From Liopterus haemorrhoidalis (taxonomy: Eukaryota; Arthropoda; Insecta; Coleoptera; Dytiscidae), in contig OZ020620.1 in the NCBI GenBank assembly GCA_963971575.1, positions 42,942,924 to 43,006,923 on the forward strand: a DNA stretch of 64,000 nucleotides, written 5' to 3'. Made by a program: the position numbers and the translations under genes. Shown one piece after another: positions 54,233-64,000 of the stretch. The notes under the pieces are model-generated. The model made no database searches. It was given only the letters and a program-made list of their open reading frames with translations, and had not been told where the DNA came from. The first letter of the stretch is position 1. Every line of letters begins with the position of its first letter.

Positions 54233-55125
54233 CGAGGTGTGTAAATTAAGTAACCAGACTGGCAACATAGCGTTTGATCTGGCAACATTTGGAACGCAAG
54301 ACTTGGAGAGGCGACAGGTGAACATGTGATACGCCTTTAGTATGACTTTGAACTCGCTAGAGTAATTTTGTTGTTCATAGCGATTTTTTTTGTGAAACAG
54401 TTTTTACTAGTGCGTTCTAAAAATGAGTGACACTCATTTCGAGCAACGGTGTGCTGTCAGGTCTTGCTTCAGACTTGGGCACAGTGCAACGGAAACTTTT
54501 GCAAAACTTCAACAGGCCTATGAAGACAGTGTTTTGTCAAGGACCCAGGTTTTTTGGTGGATTAAAGCATTTTCAGACAGAAGAGAGTTGATTGAAGATG
54601 AATCACGCAGCGGAAGGCCTCCATCAACCGATGAAAATGTCGACACAATCCGGGATCTTGTGCGTTCAGATTAACAGTCAGAATGATCGGGGAAGATTTG
54701 AATTTGACTTACACTACCGTTCATCAGATTTTGACCAATGAATTGGAGAAAAATTCTTGTCTTGCGCCTTGTCACACAGCAATTTCAATAAACGAGTTTT
54801 TGGCCAGTAAAAACATTCCTCTGGTTCTTCAAGCTCCTTATTCGCCTGACTTGAGTTCTTGTGACTTTTTCCTTTTTCCAAGATTAAAAAATAACGTCAA
54901 GGGACGTCATTTTGGGCTACTCGAAAACATTCAAACGTCCGTAACCGATCAGCTGAAAGTTACTCCAGTATCCGAGTTCCAGCACTGCTATGAGGATAGG
55001 AAGAACGTCTCCAGCGTTGTGTGGCTTCCCAAGACAATTATTTTGAGGAAGACTATATTGAATTGTAATTCTATTCGAATAATTTTGTTTTTAGATCAGT
55101 TCGGTTACTTAATTTGCACACCTTG
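54233..55125 (+). mobile_element. Mariner (mellifera-like) deletion derivative with both TIRs
   Basis: The 5' TIR cgaggtgtgtaaattaagta (TA before it) and the 3' TIR, inverse caaggtgtgcaaattaagta, agree at most positions of ~30 bp. The frame 54423-54674 encodes HFEQRCAVRSCFRLGHSATE and LSRTQVFWWIKAFSDRRELI, then EDESRSGRPPSTDENVDTIR, the HTH domain. The frame 54683-55135 begins MIGEDLNLTYTTVHQILTNE, then jumps to CHTAISINEFLASKNI and LQAPYSPDLSSCDFFLFPRL. The first two catalytic aspartates are deleted, the third block (DD34D) remains. Confidence 0.85.
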
Positions 55126-55170
55126 TGTATTGTAAGTATGTCTTTACTCATAAGGTTAGTGTTGTCACCT

Positions 55171-56417
55171 TTAAGGGACTATTACCGGTTATAATTTTCA
55201 AAAAATCGTTTTTTTTTACATTTTTTGATTCCTTATACCTCCAGAAATCATATCCTAAATTTTTATAACGAAATTCAAAAAAATAAGAAATTGGTGGCAA
55301 TTTTAAGAAGGCGTTCCATACACACATAAACCAGCCTTAAATGCGGAGGTCCAAGAATATATTAAACCGATTTTTGAAAAACTAACAGATGAAGAGTTGC
55401 TGAAACGATGTTTGGGAAAGAATACCCAAAATAATAATGAGTGTTACAACAAAACACTTTGGGCTATCGTTCCCAAACATACGTTTGTGGGAAGAGAAGT
55501 TACTGAGTTGGCTGCTAATATTTCATTAGCAATATTTAATGAAGGTAGAACGTCCCTCTTGAAAATATTGGGGGTAATGGGATGCATAATTGGACACTCT
55601 GCGTATGATTATGTTAAAAAAAAAAGATGAGGAACGCATTGAGATGGCCAATAAAGCGAGTACAGCGGCGTCGAAGGAAGCTCGCTTGGCAAAGCAAACT
55701 GCTCAGCAAGAGGAACAGCAACAAATGATTGATTTGGGAGTACTTTTATATGGACCAGGGATTGCTGATTAACCAATTGTAAGTGCTGAAACTTAATTTT
55801 TTTTTTTAAATATTACAATGAAAATATTAAAAAAAACTTTAAAAGTTCTAAAAAAAGATTTTCTCGAAATGGTGTTTTTTCCATCGGCCCAGACTTATTC
55901 TCCATAACTACACAACGGATATTTTTAAATTTTAGTGAATTTTGTTCATTTTGATGTCCTCTACCGTAATTTACCAGAAAATTGCAAAAAAATTTGGAAA
56001 AAAAAAATTGATAAGGGTAAAAGGGGAAAAAACATGATTTTTAGAAAAAAATTTTCACCTATCCGCCATTTTGTTTTTACACCCTTTTTTTTATAATAGG
56101 TGGTAAATTACGATGTAAGACACCTTCATCTTTAAAATTATTTTTGAATTTTTTGTTTCAGACTTGTCAATTTCGAGATTAAATTATGATGCTCCATGGC
56201 CCGGGGCATGGAGCATCATAATTTTTTGTTACCGAACTTTGGCGCCATCTATATAATTATCTATGTATTGAAAAAAAAAAAAAAAATTTTTTATAATCTT
56301 GAATATAATATTAATAAAATAAAAAAAGTTGCACAACGTTCTATAATAAAGGAAACGAGAAAAAAAATATTTAATTATAGGTCATTTTTTGCCTTTCTAA
56401 CCGGTAATAGTCCCTTA
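55171..56417 (+). mobile_element. TTAA-flanked TIR transposon (Kolobok-like), deleted
   Basis: TTAA flanks (55171-55174 and 56414-56417) border perfect inverted ends gggactattaccggtta (55175) and its complement (56413). A 3' part of a transposase-like frame (55325-55772) lies inside and the rest is non-coding. TTAA duplication with this protein type favours Kolobok over piggyBac, since no piggyBac motif is visible. Confidence 0.75.
55325..55772 (+). pseudogene. Transposase-like C-terminal fragment (Mutator/Kolobok-type domain)
   Basis: The frame reads HKPALNAEVQEYIKPIFEKL and TDEELLKRCLGKNTQNNNEC, then YNKTLWAIVPKHTFVGREVT and LAIFNEGRTSLLKILGVMG. A run of A bases at 55615-55625 shifts the frame; the other frame continues EERIEMANKASTAASKEARL and IDLGVLLYGPGIAD-stop. 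RCL.G.TQNxNE.xxxxxW...PKxxFxGxxxxE...A...FN.G...L.. and the final GxxYGPGI.D are recalled from invertebrate proteins annotated with a Mutator-like transposase domain. The N-terminal half is missing. It sits inside a TTAA element with intact ends. Confidence 0.6.
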
Positions 56418-56523
56418 AGTTAATCCCCATCGAATGTTATTCTCTTATACCAAAGCTTAATCTAATCTTCGAATTTCCAGATGTTAACTGAAACACCTAA
56501 TGTTAGTCACATAACAGTACAAT

Positions 56524-56679
56524 ATGAGTGGAACAGCATCAGTAGAGGATCTACACTTTCAGGGACTTGAAGATAATAATCAATTTGAGGCCTTTCAGTT
56601 AAAGCAGAAACTCCGTAATTTTACGAAATCTTTATTTGAAAATTTACTACAACTATATACATTAAACGTAGAGCACTAG
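56524..56679 (+). CDS. Small unrecognised frame, 51 codons
   Basis: MSGTASVEDLHFQGLEDNNQ, then FEAFQLKQKLRNFTKSLFEN and LLQLYTLNVEH-stop. The amino-acid mix looks like protein rather than AT-biased random sequence, but the frame is short. It lies in the otherwise empty stretch 56418-57286. It could be an exon of an unknown gene or chance. Confidence 0.2.
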   Translation: MSGTASVEDLHFQGLEDNNQFEAFQLKQKLRNFTKSLFENLLQLYTLNVEH

Positions 56680-57286
56680 AAAAGTTTAGTCGTGTAATAA
56701 TATAAATAAATAACAATTTCAACCAATAAAGTTGAAAAAATGCTGTCCATATCGAAACGAGATTATCGAACAATAATTTCGTATAATTTTAACGGAATTG
56801 AGCATTTAAAGTGTACCGTTCGCAGAAATGTTCGGTATATTCCATGATGATTTTTCATTACATTCTCCGCAACAACATTACATCTTTCGTATAGTCCAGA
56901 TCTTGCACCTTGAGTTTTTGGATTGTAACCCTACGTAAAATAAACTACATTACGATAAAATAAATAAATAATATTTCAAACGCCCCGCCTATTATGGCTG
57001 GGTGATAAGGATGACTTTATTCTACGCTAAAAACTGCCCAATTACCAATCGCTTAATTAGAATTTTTGTGCTAAGAAGCAAATCATTCTGGAAATTTTTA
57101 GGTAGAGCCGAGGAGTGAATTCCTTGGTGCGCCACTGCTGCCGAGTATCCAGCCGAAATTCCTAATTTCAGAGTTGATAATTTTCACCTGATAGCGTCTA
57201 TAACTATGCAACACAATGTGCACGACGATGTGCAATATATCGTCCAGGCGCACACCCGTCGTAGGAGGCTCACGTGCTTGCATTCG

Positions 57287-58693
57287 TAGAGCCCTGCGCG
57301 GATACGTTTTTCTGTATCCGCATCCGATCCGCATCCGCAGCCTTTGTAAATATAAAATCCGCATGCGATCCGTATCCGCAAAAATATCCGCACAATCCGC
57401 ACAGGATTTGCTGTCTTTTTGGATATATTTAACATGTTTCGCCTTATTTAGCATATCGCTGTTTTAAAACACTACTAAAAATTTTTTAAATTTTATCACA
57501 TTAATATTACTTGATCCAGAAATATGTTTTCTATCTAACGTCGTACTGAGATTATAAAGATGGAATTTACAATTATTCGACACTTAAACCAAGTTTATAT
57601 AAAATGTAAAACTTTAAACAGCAATATCTCAGAAACTTAGTTTTTTAAGATATCTCACTATTATTTTAAAGCAGCGATATTTAGAAATAATTAAACAGAT
57701 TAATTTATCACATTTATGACCAATAAACAAGGAAAGTCCTATAAGACCAGCAAATGCAAAAAAAATAAGTTCTTAATAATAAAACTAAATTCCTCCTATT
57801 ATTAAAAGATAATAATAATAATAATAATATGTATTAAAATGTAATATACATTCTGTCAAAAATATTGATATGAATACATATGAAATTTAATACATAATTA
57901 ATTAAATAGGTACATTTAATTATATTAAATTATAAATTTAGTTCATAGTAGTGGTTTCACGCTGAATCAAAGCGGAAGTTAAGGAAATCTTCTATATTGT
58001 AAAAAGACATTTCCAATAAAAACTTCTTTAACATTTTCTTAAATCTCGGGAATGGCAGGTCAATCCATTCTTTTGGTAGCTTATTGAGAAATTTAACTCC
58101 GTAATTATATTTCGCTGTTGTCGTTAGTCTGTAACGATCCATTTCAAAATCTGTTTTGGCTCTTGTATCGTAATTATGGATATTAGTTTGTCTTAAAAGT
58201 TCATTAGATGAAAGTCATATGACGATTTCAAGAATTTTAAGATATTTTTATTAATTTTTTTTAAAATATGATATGAACTTCTATGTTTTTAAATGTGGCA
58301 AATTACCATGGTTAATTTTTACTAAAATTTCCCGAAATGCAATACATAATTATTTTTAAATTAATAAACGCAATAAATCCAAAGAAAGTGTTGCATCTAC
58401 GACTGTTATATAAACTCTACTATATTTAACTATTTAAGTAAGCTTAAAGTAGGTCTTTATGGGAAAAGTAAAAAAAGTAAAAAGTGCCGTAACGTATTAT
58501 TATTTCACTCTTGCAATAAGAACAATACAAAGGCCAGCAATACATTTTTGGGGTTCTAAACGCGTCTTCCGTATGAAGGGGCGTCCACCCGAAAATTTTA
58601 TATTCACGCGGATATTGCATCCGCACGATTTAAATGATAATTTATCCGCATCCGCAGAAAAATTGCGGATATCCGCGGATTTGCAGGGCTCTA
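57287..58693. mobile_element. Non-autonomous hAT-like element with ATCCGC arrays and an internal LINE tail
   Basis: Ends tagagccctgc and its exact complement (58683-58693), flanked by 8-mers tgcattcg (57279-57286) and tgaattcg (58694-58701), 7/8 alike. Both ends are arrays of atccgc and gcggatatccgc words. A LINE C-terminal tail (57957-58142, minus) lies inside. No transposase. Confidence 0.8.
57957..58142 (-). pseudogene. Non-LTR retrotransposon C-terminal tail inside a hAT element
   Basis: RLTTTAKYNYGVKFLNKLPK, then FKKMLKKFLLEMSFYNIEDF and a stop. TxxxYxxxKxxNxLPxxxxxLPxxxFKxxLKxxLxxxxxYxxEEF is the end of Jockey/CR1-like ORF2; compare the tail at 41108-41323. Only the last ~60 residues are present. 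Confidence 0.6.
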
Positions 58694-59526
58694 TGAATTC
58701 GTAGTAAACATTAAAAATTCACCTTTTTTGGACGATTTTTTTCGTGTAATTGAACAATTATATACGTGAGCCCCTCCCCAAGAAAAAAATCTGGCTTCTG
58801 ACTCCCCCCTAAAAAAAGTTCAGGGTATGGGCCTGATGACATCTATAACAACTATATATCTGCATTTTTATTTCAGGATAATAGTAATTATTGTAAAAAA
58901 TACAGAAATTTGATATTAAGCGTTTAGTAAACCTCACCAAATTCCCACTTTAAAAAAATATATTTTTTTTAAGCCAATTTATAATTTCATAAATGATTTA
59001 TGAGTAGTTTACAAAATATAAAAATAATACATTTTAAAATATTTCTTTATTTTTAAAATAACACATTTTTATTGTTTACTAATTTATTGAAAGTTAGTAT
59101 AGTCCTGCCATCTAGAATTTTATTACAACACTAATATCACGTTTCAAGAGAAATCTTTTGAAATTTTAATTAAAATTTTCAATACTGGGGTTCGCTCTTT
59201 TCACTTCTAAAACCAGGTCCATAGTGCACTATACTTTGAGAACCTCTGTTTGAAACACAGTCGGTATACTACATAGCTTACATATATGTTACACCGTTTG
59301 TATAACATATTACAATTAAGTTCATTTTTCATCTTTTTATGCCGTTTCCATTTCGGAATTGACAACCAACTTATTTTGTAAAGTGTGGGTATATTTTTTA
59401 AATATTATTTTTCGGATAGACTGGTACGAAAGTCTTTATGTTATCCACGAACTGGAACATTTTTTCACGAACCGGAACACTGCCCTTGTTGGTTATTTTT
59501 GCATTATATATATATTTACATATATA
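58694..59526. other. No recognisable gene; AT-rich spacer
   Basis: Nothing supported. Confidence 0.45.
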
Positions 59527-59672
59527 TATAATTGGGCCACCGCTTAATTGGGGCAGCCGCTTATTTGGGCCAAATACCAAAGAACAGAAACCAAACCAGG
59601 GAACCAACAGTAAATTTACATGTTTAATTGGAACAACATTTCGCTTAATTTGGACAGTAAATTTAAGATAAT
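59527..59672 (+). mobile_element. Partial copy of the pogo-like MITE
   Basis: ttgggccaccgcttaattgg to cagtaaatttaagata, almost identical to 59715-59850. The terminal sequence is missing. Confidence 0.7.
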
Positions 59673-59691
59673 ATATATATATATATATATA

Positions 59692-60265
59692 CAGACGATT
59701 CCGCTTAATTGGGCCACCGCTTAATTGGGGCAGCCGCTTATTTGGGCCAAATACCAAAGAACAGACCCAAACCAGGGAACCAACAGTAAATTTACATGTT
59801 TCATTGGAACAACATTCCGCTTAATTTGGACAGTAAATTTAAGATCACAGTACATATTATGTTACACATATTCTCAAGAAATAATATGTATAAAGAATTT
59901 AATATTACAGCGTTATTTTATGCAGGAAGGAAATGAAATCCGCACTGAATACCTGTGCTGATTTTGTAGAAGTGAAATGTTACAAAAACAAAAGACAGAC
60001 TACACTTGACGCATTTTTGCATTGAATTAAATTGTATGTACCTATTTATTATTTTATTTTGGAATTTATTATTATTTTTTCTTAAAAGTTTATATTTTTT
60101 GGTTATATGTAATTTATAGTTTTGTCCAAGAGTTTATACAATAAGATTATTGAAAGAAAAATATGCATTGTTTAATTTTATGTGAAATTCGCTTAATTGG
60201 GGCAGCCGCCTAATTGGGCCAAAATGCCTAAGTCCCGATGTATTCCAATTAAGCGGAATCGACTG
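59692..60265. mobile_element. Pogo-like MITE (CAGTCGATTCCGCTTAATTGG ends)
   Basis: The left end cagacgattccgcttaattg and the right end, inverse of cagtcgattccgcttaattg, are flanked by TA inside (TA)n tracts. ccgcttaattggg words recur at both ends. These ends are recalled from pogo/Tigger-type elements. No transposase. Confidence 0.75.
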
Positions 60266-60877
60266 TATATATATATATATATATAAGAATTTGTAAGCAA
60301 CTTTATATTAACCGGCAATTATGTTAACCTCTAGTCATTTAAGTACGTTAAGTTGCCTACTCTTAGGCGTAAATTTATTTAAAATATTGTGATTAATTTT
60401 GTTAGAAACTGTTGAATATTATCAAAGGTCTGTTATGCGAATATCTGCTTTGAAAATACATGGCATTTTAGCATTTTTTTTAAATAGCAATATTTATAAT
60501 AATTAAAATGGAAGAAATGGAACTTAGAAAAAAATATATATGTTCAGTACTGGATAAAAAATAGGCTATATAACAATGACGGTCTGCCTTTTCTAAAGCC
60601 AAATTCGATCAATGCTTAATTAGGCGAATGTTAATATAAACATTATTGACTAATTGCCATTCTTAAGTATTGTGAAAAACCAATGATCCATACATAAGTT
60701 TTTCATTGTTTATAATTATTCGGGTCAAGTTGACACTTATAAATATAAAAGTCACGTCTTCATTGCAAAACTTGACACAAAATTATTATTTAATTGCATA
60801 TACATAGTTAAATATTACATATGAGCTTTATGCGTCAACTGAAAATGTCAAATACATCAATCATAGTTCGCTATGAA
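60266..60877 (+). repeat. 612-bp direct repeat, copy 1
   Basis: Starts in a (TA)n tract and runs to atagttcgctatgaa. Identical, with a constant offset of 2628 bases, to 62894-63505. The pogo-like MITE ends where it begins. Confidence 0.9.
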
Positions 60878-61598
60878 TCTGCGTTAATCCAGGAAGCGCT
60901 AAACGAGGTCTTACTGTACAGCGAATTTCATCTTACTTTTAGTTGACCTGTAGTATTTAGACCTGCAGGGCTGCGACTCAGAGTCTTCAGCGTTTTATCG
61001 TTATTCTTGTTACAACAAGATTTTATTTTAAGGGGGCGCAATGTTTTATTCTTGCGTTATTTATTAAAATAACTCGACACGTAACAGTTTGAGTACTACT
61101 TTTATAACTAAACCCCACGTAACTAAATATCTTTAAATTATAATAACAGTTGAATAACTTTAATTCCGAAAAAAACTTATTGTCACAACTTTAACCTCTG
61201 TGGAAGGACGTATAAATTACAATTAGACATTTTTATATTTATGTAATTGCTTCGCTTTGACTGACAAGATTGCAACATCTTGGAGCATTAGAAATTTATA
61301 TTTTATGAATGAAATCCATGGACATTATATTGTAAACAAAATAAATAACGCATTTGCAAATGTAAACAATCTAAACAAGGTTGCAGATTGTTTTGTTTTA
61401 AAAATTATAGTATTTTTATTTTAGGTTGATGTTTGTTATTGAGAAGCCTAAAATGGTTAGGTATGTTTTACATTACCTAGAAGACACGTGGAAAATGCCC
61501 ACGTTATTAATTTAATTGCACATACCTTCGAAGTAGAAGCAAAATAAAGTTTGCCTTTCTCATCTGTGTAAATAAAAAACAACGAGAAACTTTTAGAC
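60878..61598. other. No recognisable gene; AT-rich spacer
   Basis: Nothing supported. Confidence 0.45.
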
Positions 61599-61640
61599 CA
61601 GGGGTGTTGAACCTCTTTGTGCTCAAGTGTTAAATTATAT
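61599..61640 (+). mobile_element. Possible hAT end (CAGGGGTGTT type)
   Basis: caggggtgttgaacctcttt resembles a hAT terminal sequence. The opposite end was not found. Confidence 0.35.
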
Positions 61641-61766
61641 CTTTATGTACTCGTATATAGGAATTGGCGACGTGCCAATATTTATCTTTTTCTCTTGTCT
61701 CATCTATTCCAAACTTTGGGTATCATCATGGCAATCTGCACTTTGCCTACTGCCATCCGAAATAGT

Positions 61767-62063
61767 TATGTAGGGCCGGCTCAAGGGTACCTGGCGCCCC
61801 GATACAAAATTAGGTTGGGCGCCCCAAAAAATATATGTGGAGGGGGGCATAAACATTTTACGAGCGTGAAATGTTTACGCCCGCTCACGAGCGTGAAATA
61901 TTTACGCCCGATTTGAAAAAAATCCAACGCTCGATTACGCACGTTGGATAAATAAAATATCACGTCAAACACGCTCATGACTGTAAATTCTATTATTTTG
62001 TCAAGCCATCACTTTGATCCAGCTTCCTGATTTTTACCCCCCCCCCCCTGTAGGCTACGCCAC
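61767..62063. mobile_element. GC-rich hAT-like composite
   Basis: The left part starts tagggccggctcaagggtac; the right part ends gctacgccactg (62052-62063), the same end as the hAT element at 7349-7360. cgagcgtgaaat-tttacgcccg is repeated twice inside (about 61860 and 61889). A C13 run is at 62036-62048. The two ends do not match each other, so it is probably a mixture of pieces. cctgtaggctac lies on both sides of gccactg. Confidence 0.4.
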
Positions 62064-62106
62064 TGCCTGTAGGCTACTTATGCAAAGCGCATTTTTGTTT
62101 GCATTA

Positions 62107-62893
62107 ATAGACCATATTAGTGTGTCGTCACATACATGTGCTGCCATCTGAGAGCTGAGTCCTTTTGAAGTTTAAAATACATGGGACATTACTTTTGTTA
62201 CCTTAATTTTATAAATATTTTCAATTTTGGAGCAAAAAATATGTATTTTTGATAAATATATACTAATATATACAGTCCAGACACTTTATATTATAGAATA
62301 ATGATTTTATAAATATATAAATAAGGATTCGAAGATATATTTATAGGTTACGTTTTTAAATAATATGAAAATCGGAATATCTTTAGTATTTATTTAATTA
62401 ACACTAAGTAATCATTAATATTTTGTTTTAGAATGCATATTGGTGTATTGTTTTGCTCCGAATTGTAACAATTACATCTACATTATTAATTGCAAATTTT
62501 TTCGTTTTTTGACAGATGAAAATGAAAAACAATAATGGAAAATTAAAAACAACATATTATTCCTTTAAACCATTTAGATATGGTACACACACTTATTGCT
62601 ATGTTACTTGCCTTAATAACGATTATTAACGTAAATTTTTCAAAATTAACCTACAAAATAATATTGTTCTGCAAAAATAATGACATATTAAATTATAATG
62701 TATAAAATAAGAATTTTAATAAATAAATATTGACTTGTAGTTTTGATGTGAAGCACTCTCTTACTTTGAAAACTTAATTTATATTTCCAAAATACAATTT
62801 AACAAAAAAACAACATGCTAAATTCAAATAAAAGGAATCCAACCGCGAGACGGCAGCACTGAATCTCATTTTGTGACGTAGTTACTAATATGG
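62107..62893. mobile_element. TIR element, accatattagt ends
   Basis: agaccatattagtgtgtcg at the left is mirrored by tacgtagttactaatatgg at the right. The arms stay related over ~80 bases (gctgccatctgag / ctcgcggcagcac region) but are diverged. Non-coding. Confidence 0.55.
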
Positions 62894-63505
62894 TATATAT
62901 ATATATATATATAAGAATTTGTAAGCAACTTTATATTAACCGGCAATTATGTTAACCTCTAGTCATTTAAGTACGTTAAGTTGCCTACTCTTAGGCGTAA
63001 ATTTATTTAAAATATTGTGATTAATTTTGTTAGAAACTGTTGAATATTATCAAAGGTCTGTTATGCGAATATCTGCTTTGAAAATACATGGCATTTTAGC
63101 ATTTTTTTTAAATAGCAATATTTATAATAATTAAAATGGAAGAAATGGAACTTAGAAAAAAATATATATGTTCAGTACTGGATAAAAAATAGGCTATATA
63201 ACAATGACGGTCTGCCTTTTCTAAAGCCAAATTCGATCAATGCTTAATTAGGCGAATGTTAATATAAACATTATTGACTAATTGCCATTCTTAAGTATTG
63301 TGAAAAACCAATGATCCATACATAAGTTTTTCATTGTTTATAATTATTCGGGTCAAGTTGACACTTATAAATATAAAAGTCACGTCTTCATTGCAAAACT
63401 TGACACAAAATTATTATTTAATTGCATATACATAGTTAAATATTACATATGAGCTTTATGCGTCAACTGAAAATGTCAAATACATCAATCATAGTTCGCT
63501 ATGAA
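62894..63505 (+). repeat. 612-bp direct repeat, copy 2
   Basis: Same sequence as 60266-60877 with no difference noticed. Here the (TA)n start adjoins the right end of the TIR element 62107-62893. Confidence 0.9.
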
Positions 63506-63896
63506 GTGAATTTCGAAGCGGTATCATCAGCTTCGTTATCTTTGATACCCTTATGATCTGCATCCAAAACAGCTCTTACTCTCACACAAGGAGAAATCAG
63601 CATGTACAGTACAGCCGGATTTTAATTACAAAGAGGTGCACTGGATCAGACTCTTGAATACAACAAGCGCATATCAGTAAGGGTGTTGAAGCAGTGATAA
63701 AAGCTACAAAAGAAGATATAAAAACTATCAAACCTATATTTAATCTGTTTATAGTAAAGCTGTGATGATAGTATAGTTGTAGTTTCTAGTTGTTAACTTA
63801 GATGGACCGTTTTCTAAAAATAGGAAGTGGAGTGATACACAAGAATAATTGTTATTATCTTCTAATGCTGCAACAGACGCCTACTAGCAATAGACC
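63506..63896. other. No recognisable gene
   Basis: Less AT-rich stretch (gcggtatcatcagcttcg, agaaatcagcatgtacag) without a usable frame or end sequence. Confidence 0.4.
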
Positions 63897-64000
63897 ATAT
63901 TAGTAACTACGTCACAAAATGAGATTCAGTGCTGCCGTCTCGCGGTTGGATTCCTTTTATTTGAATTTAGCATGTTGTTTTTTTGTTAAATTGTATTTTG
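63897..64000 (+). mobile_element. Start of a second accatattagt element, cut by the window edge
   Basis: ccatattagtaactacgtca to the last base is the exact-looking reverse complement of 62790-62893. The other end lies beyond the window. Confidence 0.7.

Noticed and set aside
60266..63505. LTR retrotransposon with 612-bp LTRs
   Set aside because: No TG...CA ends, no primer-binding site or polypurine tract, and no gag/pol sequence between the repeats.

Overview
This window reads as a gene-poor, AT-rich piece of a large insect genome. The evidence is mostly the set of mobile elements: irritans-like and mellifera-like mariners, a Tc1 element, many hAT elements, a PIF/Harbinger end, a Helitron helicase tail, Jockey/CR1-, RTE- and R1/I-like non-LTR retrotransposon fragments, tRNA-derived SINEs, and spliced-looking exons. 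Nothing bacterial, organellar or viral was seen. The order of insect cannot be fixed from the sequence; Coleoptera or Hemiptera would fit.

The commonest component is an unnamed repeat family (here HTR, hairpin-terminal repeat). It has a 16-bp palindrome-like hairpin at one end, the short inverted word agggttttgYaggtat near both ends, often a GACA/GTCT microsatellite near the other end and, in the longer copies, a central tRNA-like cassette with A- and B-box-like sequences. Longer copies lie at 545-1650, 14206-15226, 24833-25640, 26774-27725, 46890-47720 and 49541-50519, and fragments are scattered elsewhere. The layout resembles non-autonomous Helentron/DINE-1 elements, but the cassette differs between copies.

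Layout. 0-10 kb: TA-flanked MITEs (one nested inside another at 4075-4864), a Helitron 3' end, a hAT element and a mariner fragment. 10-20 kb: four mariner or Tc1 derivatives, a Harbinger end with a MADF reading frame, and a TIR element carrying an exon-like start (19401-19523). 20-32 kb: several hAT-like elements with 8-bp target duplications, each with its own short repeated or palindromic word, plus an RT fragment and a candidate last exon on the minus strand (26460-26725). 32-45 kb: a MITE copy, an apparently perfect 1151-bp tandem duplication, a TTAA element, a candidate secreted-protein first exon on the minus strand (37250-37485), LINE fragments and a hAT transposase remnant. 45-54 kb: HTR copies, palindromes and a ~147-bp tandem array. 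54-64 kb: a mariner deletion derivative, a TTAA (Kolobok-like) element, a hAT element with a LINE tail inside, pogo-like MITEs and identical 612-bp direct repeats.

Only three segments look like possible host or host-like exons: 37250-37485, 26460-26725 and 19401-19523. The first two share a strand, but their splice phases do not join directly. Almost all other coding sequence is decayed transposon sequence. Target duplications, terminal repeats and palindromes were read directly from the bases; family names rest on recalled motifs and could not be checked by search.
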